Origin: Aaosphaeria pasadenensis
Lineage: Eukaryota > Ascomycota > Dothideomycetes > Pleosporales
Assembly (NCBI GenBank): GCA_022813625.1
Contig: JAKLMB010000001.1
Coordinates: 682,001-746,000 of the forward strand
Length of the DNA stretch: 64,000 nucleotides
Direction: 5' to 3'
The notes under the pieces were generated by a model, which was not told the origin of the DNA, searched no databases, and saw only the letters and a program-made list of their open reading frames with translations. The position numbers were made by a program, and so were the translations under genes. Shown piece after piece: positions 58,321 to 64,000 of the stretch. Each line of letters starts with the position of its first letter. The first letter of the stretch is position 1.

Positions 58321-59776
58321 GTCTGCTCAGTGTAACGATATCACTACCGATCGATCCTGAATAGAACCAGTGTGAGACAAGTGGCGTAAGGACAAAGAAA
58401 AAGGTGAGTAGGCTGCTCAGGAGGTATATGGAAAAGAAGCAACGACAAAATCAAGGATCAATGTCGAGGTGAGGATAGGGGGTACCATAAACCTGGAGCC
58501 GTTCAGTGTGAAGGGTCCCTGGGGTTCCACGGATGCTGGAATTCGGTTCCAATGCGGGAATATATGTATGACAATGGGGACGACGAGTTTGAATCAGGCT
58601 GCATCTCGCGAACTGGACGGCGAACATTGGATCATCTTGGATTTCCCAATTTGAACAACAGTATAGTGGCTTGAATGGCGTCTCTCCAGTGCTAGTGACG
58701 AGGCGGTGACTGAAGCTCACCAGTGCCTATCGCAACTGCAAAAGGCTTGCCGAAGTCGCTTAGAGCTTGCAGAAGTGCAGGGCAACAACTCCTCACGAAC
58801 GATCGACAATTCCGGACCACAAGCCGCGCCTGCCACAGCTCTCCTGAATGAGTCGTGTAACATATGTTGAGGAATTGCGAATGGATGCAATACGAGAAGA
58901 CAGAATGATAGACCCCATGGTTTGTGCTCTTCTCCGCTCATCTTCTTGTGTGAAAGGGCGCGGCGCGTGGTGGAGAACCCCAGCTGTGCGACCTCGTACA
59001 TCATTGCGGAAAGGATCAGCACAACACCCCCCCACTGACAGGTTTGACATATGCACCTATGCTTTTTTTTCCGAACGGCAATTCCTCTCTTGGATGTTCA
59101 CAGAGTGGACCCTGTGCGAACTGGCGCAGCCTGCCACCTGCGTTTTCCTCTTTCCACAAGTCTTGTCTTCGTTCGAGTGAAGCTGTGACAAAGCGATCAA
59201 AGCAGTGGGGTATGCAAACGTTACGTATGTACATAGTACGAGGGTCGGTCCGTGGACGGGTCGGGTGCAAGCCCAACGGCGTATTGTGATTGCGAGCAAG
59301 GGTCTCCATTTTATCCACTTCCCCGTTGAGAAATACTTCAGCTGTCATTGGATGCAACGAAAGGTCTGTATGGTCGTGCTAAACTCTATGACTTGCGATA
59401 ATACTTCCACAACAATGCATGGCGTGCGGCATAATGGTGGGTCTCTGGAGGAGAGACAAGATGATTGAGGAGGAATAATAGGTTCATGAGCGACAATATG
59501 CAAGGGTAGTACTGCACGAGCAGAGAACTTGGGAGCTTCAGGATGATTCCACTTTTGTGGATGCACCAACAGAGGAGCTACCCCTCTCTTCGACCAGGTT
59601 AGGATCAGCGATACCTTTCATGTGAGTGGTGCAAGTTCGTGTGCTGTACAGTCCGAGGCGAAAAATGGTGATGGTGGAATGTCAAATCTTTCTCCCTTCA
59701 ATTGCTCTCTCATACTTCTTCCTTCTCTCTTTCCTTACCTTGTCTGTGTTCAACAAGCAACTTGCTCGTGGTCAAC
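58321..59776. promoter_or_regulatory. Divergent intergenic region between sugar-type carrier and P450
   Basis: 1.46 kb separates the two divergent start codons and must contain both promoters. Many small overlapping frames exist, but none has a recognisable product. A pyrimidine-rich run at about 59690-59750 precedes the P450 start. Confidence 0.45.
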
Positions 59777-61563
59777 ATGGGACTGCTCAGCTCTACAGGC
59801 ATTGAAGCCACGCCTACTGGTGTAGGCGCATCACTACTTGCTCTTTTGGTACTATCTCTTCTCGCGCGCATTGTGTACATGCAATACTTCCACCCACTTG
59901 CCAAATTCCAAGGACCATGGTATGCAACTTCATTTTCAGTTGTTGGGGCCTTGATCTCCATCAAGAAGAAAGAACCAGAGTTCTTCATGTCTCTGGTGAG
60001 AAAATACGGCTGTGAGTTCCCCCAGGTTCCTTGTCATATCGCGTATCTCCGTGGGTTATTTCCAGAACTGCCACAAATGCGGGTCTGCAGTAGATGTTGT
60101 GCAACAACGTCTTTGGACGGAAACAGAAAACGCTGATGCTAACAACCATGAAGCCGAGCAACCCATCCGCATCTCTCCAACAATGCTCCTGTTTCCGAAG
60201 CCATCAGCGCTTAAGGACATCTACTGGGACCCGAAATGCAATCAGAAATCCGGTTTGTATGGTACTGGTGCGTTAGGCCCGCCGCATCTCTTCACCACCT
60301 TGGATGGGGAGGAGCACAAGGCCTTGCGAAAAGCACTCTCAAACGCCCCATGGACGATCGGCCAATTGAAGAACACTTGGGAACCTCGCTTCGATGACCA
60401 GGTCAAGCTGTTTGTCCAGAAGATGAAGGAGCACGCCGCTGCAGGACGCACGGTATGTCTTAGTGACAAAGTCGCCGAGTTTGCCGCCGATATTATGAGC
60501 ATGATTTCGTTCACCAAGCCTTTCGGATGCGTGCAGAACCAACGGGACGAGAAGAACATCTTGTCGAACTGGCGCAAGGGTCTCGATTTCTTTGGGTTTG
60601 TTGGACGCTTCCGTTTCTTCAGAGAACATATCATCAAGCTTCCGGTGGTGGGACTCTGGTTCTTGCCAGCAGTTTCCAATGATTCTGGAATGGGCTGGTT
60701 GATGTGCGAAGCCGACCGCCAAGTCACCACCAGGGAAAACCTCATCGCCGAGAAGTCATTCGAAGGCAAACCTGATTTCATGCAACAGTGGGCATACTCG
60801 TTCCTCATTTCACGCTGTTTGTACTAACCATCGACAGTGCTCTCGAGGCTAGATATTCCGATGGCTCTCCCTTGACTCCGATGCAAAAGCGAGCTCATGT
60901 GACCCTTCTGATCCAGGCAGGTGCTGACACTACTGGTACTGCGCTTGGATCAATTCTTCGCTTTATTGTCACGAATCAGAAAGTGTACCAGCGCTGCCGC
61001 GAGGAGATCGAGACCGCAGACAAAGCAGGGAAGCTATCCAACCCAATCCTCTACGAAGAGACTCGCCAGCATCTACCATACTTCGTTGCCTGCATCAAGG
61101 AAGGCCTTCGATTGAACCCGCCTGCGACGAATCTCTTCGCTCGCATGGTACCCAAGGAGGGCAAAGTGCTGGATGGACACTTCATTCCCGGAAATACCGA
61201 GGTCACCTCCCATGCATACGTGATGCAGCGCGACAAGGAACTGTACGGTGCTGACGCAGAGAAATTCAATCCCGAGCGCTGGCTCCAGAGCGAAAAGACA
61301 AACTTCAAGTATGAAGCTGCACAGTTCACATTTGGTGTTGGATCACGCATTTGTCTTGGTAAGGATGTGGCCATCATGGAGCTATACAAACTTCTCCCAG
61401 AGGTAAGCAGATCGTTTTATCGTTGACGATGATTATATTAATGTGACCATAGACTATCAGGCGCTTTGACATCTCTGTCAAAGAAGAGGGTAAATATGTC
61501 GTTGCTGGTGGCGTTGCCTACAACGAAGGATTCCTGGGGGATTTCACGCTGCGAAGTGTTTAG
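59777..61563 (+). CDS. Cytochrome P450 monooxygenase
   Basis: Four exons: 59777-60011, 60154-60787, 60838-61402 and 61453-61563; 514 aa. Introns are 142, 50 and 50 nt. An N-terminal membrane anchor (GASLLALLVLSLLARIVYMQ) precedes the proline hinge (YFHPLAKFQGPW). The I-helix motif AGADTTG, the K-helix EGLR in CIKEGLRLNPP, the PERF-like region FNPERWL and the heme loop FTFGVGSRICLGKD (Cys about 462) are all present. The protein is therefore predicted to be active in the ER membrane with a P450 reductase. The family resembles fungal pisatin-demethylase/benzoate-type P450s; this is a weak impression and the substrate is unknown. The first intron is long, and a shorter exon inside it cannot be excluded. 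Confidence 0.92.
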
Positions 61564-63247
61564 ATCGTAGGAACCGGATTACGGATTGCGAAAGGGGTAT
61601 CAACATAGCCGTATCACCAGTTACAATTCGATTATTTTTCACCCATAGAAATGACTTTCCAACTTTCATAAATTTGCATAGTGACATGCTGCTCCTCTGT
61701 CGCGATACTCGTGCATTGAAAAGTTACATGGTGTATGTGATTGGCTCAAGTATTGTGGATCCTGGCGAAATTGTTTGATGTTGATCGGTGATAGAAGTGA
61801 CACGGCCTTTGGGTGCTCTCAAGGCCCACATACTCATAGTAGTCTTTAGGGTTAGAGGTTCGAATGTTCCATTGTGTGGCGGGATAGTGATAGGTTGATC
61901 AACTGGTAGTGTGATGTGGCTTCTCAATGGTGTCACATCGGTCAGTAACAAAGAACTCCAGGGCTTCCTAAGAATATGGACAATTCTAGCGAATGGCAAG
62001 GAGCGGAACTGAAAAGCAAGTACCTACGTTGCAGTGTAGAGACAGGGTCTCGCCGCCGCAGCCTTCACCAGGGCGGTGAAGCACGGTTTAGCAAAGACAT
62101 CCGCGAATTCAGTATAGGGCCAAAAAAAGAAAACACTATGCAAAGTGATCGGTCGTACGATTCTGAATTTGCAGTCCACAACCAATCGCGATCACTCGGG
62201 CCTTTTCACATTGATTTGAGAGTCTCAGGAAGCTCATTCACTCGAACATGGTGATGTGGATTCAGGTGCCGGGTTTGTTCTCATGCACGAGAATACCGCC
62301 GTATTCGAGATTGCAAGTCCCAATCATATCCAGTCTACTGGGGCAAGAAAAAGCAATGCTCGGAGGGTTGGCGTGGAGCTGTCAAACGAGGTCGATCCAT
62401 GATATCGGAACCGGGGATACGGCTCACGAAGATTGTCGCTCGCTCATTGGGCGGATTCTATGCTCCGACGGGCGCCATTCCCAGTTAGTAAATGATCGCT
62501 GCACATTGGTCTGCCAGCACCCACATGCCTCGTACTACTGAGTAATGCAGTCACTGATTCTCAAGTCTTGCTTTTAGTAACAATAAAATAACTACCGCAG
62601 GGAGACGGCGAGACTAAGGGCAGCTTCCGCCCTTAGGCGAGCCGTTTGACACGGGACGCATGCACCACAACGTTTCGGGCACTCCCAGGATGCTGTATAA
62701 AGAAAACTAAAGGGAGATCGGTGAAGCTAAGTCCGCAATGGTTTTGAGTGTGTTTGTCGAGCAATCGGTGCCATGCTTGGTAACTCACTGCGTTGAAGTG
62801 AAGCCGACGGCATTCCAATCGCATGGATAGCACGCCCCTTCTTTCAAATTTGAAGGAAAAAGTACGGTCCCCTTACCAGGTGTGCGCGTTTGTACAGCTC
62901 TGATCGCTACTGGAAAGAGACAACCACAGGCCAGTAGCAAAGAATGTGACTTAGCAGATCTTGAGGAAACACTTCAACAAGGGGAAATCGGCGGTCGGAT
63001 ACATGCTTTGGCTCCAGGGATTGATGAGCGTTTGAAGTCATCTCTTCCTAGACCTGGAATAAGCAAAGACCACACATGTAGAGACACCGAACAAAGAGGA
63101 TGTGTATATGAGTTCCAACATCTCTCACTGTATTAGTATTCAAGAGTTCGGCTTTGGGGTGCCTAGTGTGTTCGACCATCTGGAAGCTGATCACTCAACT
63201 TCTGATTTTGGAAAGCGAAATTCTATACATTGGCATTCACCATCACG
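61564..63247. other. 1.7-kb intergenic stretch
   Basis: 3' region of the P450 and promoter of the rhodopsin-domain gene. Small frames at 61976-62541 and 62882-63136 have no recognisable features. Confidence 0.45.
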
Positions 63248-64000
63248 ATGGAGATCCCGACAGAGCGACCTGCCAATGCCGATGAGACAGAGACGGTATC
63301 TGAGATGGCTGTGACCACGGCAGCTGGTGCCCTCGTAGCTGTGGTCGTCGTTCTACGTTACACTGGTCGATGGGTTTTGAGGAAGAGGGTTAAGCAAGGC
63401 AAAGGATCCAAGGAGGCAGTCTACGGCTTGGATGACCGTAAGTAGATCGTGAAACACAGCAGTTGGTCATAACTAAATAGACTCAGTTTTCAACGTGCTT
63501 GCGGTCCTGACGTTCTACGGCCTTTGTATCGCGGTCTACTTTGCCATCAGCAGAGGCATGGGAACGCATCTCACTCTGGTCCTCTTCGAAAGGGGACTCG
63601 CAGGTTTCAGTGCGTACAATCAAGTGAGTATACGAAATCTTGTACATCTAGCACCGTAGGGGATCCTGAGCTTACATCCATTAGTCGGTCTTTGTTTGTG
63701 CCATCTTCTACAACACGACTCTTGGTATGATCAAGCTCAGCGTTCTTGCACTTTATAGACGAATTCTGCGTGGTGTTCAATCTCAGAGGCTCCGCATCAT
63801 TGTCTGGAGTGTATTTGGCATCGTCGCCTGCAACACGACAGCCAACGTGCTTGTCGCGATATTCCAGTGCTGGCCCATCAAGGCAGCGTGGGATGTGACC
63901 ATAAGCCCTAACGACAAGCGGTAAGACTTCTAGACATTCCCTTCACAATCCAGATACTAATCCAGTAGATGCGTTGATGTCAATGCCTTCTACCTGGGCA
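63248..64000 (+). CDS. Pth11-like integral membrane protein (fungal rhodopsin-domain), 3' end outside window
   Basis: Exons 63248-63437, 63487-63623, 63685-63920 and 63969 onward, cut by the right edge. Introns of 49, 61 and 48 nt have GTAAGT/CAG, GTGAGT/TAG and GTAAGA/TAG borders. The start ATG at 63248 gives MEIPTERPANADET. The product has the SAT4/fungal rhodopsin-domain pattern: a first span (AAGALVAVVVVLRYTGRWVL), then YGLDDLFNVLAVLTFYGLCI, GMGTHLTLVLFERGL, NTTLGMIKLSVLALYRRILR and CWPIKAAWD before RCVDVNAFYLG. Seven membrane spans are expected in the whole protein. Pth11 of Magnaporthe, in this class, senses host-surface cues, but most members are uncharacterised. Confidence 0.86.

Noticed and set aside
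53000..64000. Secondary-metabolite cluster with a backbone enzyme
   Set aside because: A regulator, a carrier and a P450 are present, but no polyketide synthase, peptide synthetase, terpene cyclase or prenyltransferase can be seen.

Overview
The window is nuclear DNA of a filamentous ascomycete (Pezizomycotina). The evidence is short introns (mostly 48-62 nt) with GTAAGT-like donors, CTAAC-like branch sites and CAG/TAG acceptors, one gene per 3 kb or so, no operons, and family content typical of that group: a Zn2Cys6 regulator, Dal5-type and sugar-type MFS carriers, GH10 xylanase, GMC and VAO flavoenzymes, a P450, a Pth11-like rhodopsin-domain protein, a DUF7708/STAND-like protein and a DUF7025-type AAA ATPase. 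I cannot name the class or species from the sequence. All exon models were joined by hand from splice signals and reading frame.

Layout. 1-1.0 kb: an NmrA-like reductase running off the left edge. 1.8-6.5 kb: a divergent pair, a basic 401-aa protein and a 1012-aa Q/N/P-rich protein. 7.3-9.3 kb: a vanillyl-alcohol-oxidase-type flavoenzyme. 11.1-11.9 kb: a 271-aa protein of unknown function. 11.9-18.7 kb: a long gene-free tract rich in microsatellites, with a strong purine/pyrimidine strand switch. 18.7-22.8 kb: a secreted SsuA/THI5-like binding protein, an arylamine N-acetyltransferase and an unknown protein with an internal repeat. 23.8-25.7 kb: a Dal5-type MFS carrier built from several micro-exons. 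27.0-30.8 kb: a fungal membrane protein and a 661-aa unknown protein whose C-terminus resembles that of the 271-aa protein. 31.5-36.3 kb: a GMC oxidoreductase and a phospholipase-D-like protein. 37.3-43.7 kb: a divergent pair, an AAA ATPase and a STAND-like protein with no P-loop. 44.7-47.6 kb: GH10 xylanase and a GPI-anchored surface protein. 47.6-53.0 kb: a second gene-poor tract. 53.0-64.0 kb: a Zn2Cys6 regulator, a sugar-type MFS carrier, a P450 and the start of a Pth11-like receptor, truncated by the right edge.

How the genes relate. Most look like independent loci. Two groupings merit attention. The AAA ATPase and the STAND-like protein share a 774-bp divergent promoter. The regulator, carrier and P450 at 53-61.6 kb resemble a small metabolic cluster, but no backbone enzyme is visible. 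The xylanase has a GGCTAAA element upstream, consistent with XlnR/Xyr1-type control. No RNA genes, CRISPR arrays or intact transposons were recognised.
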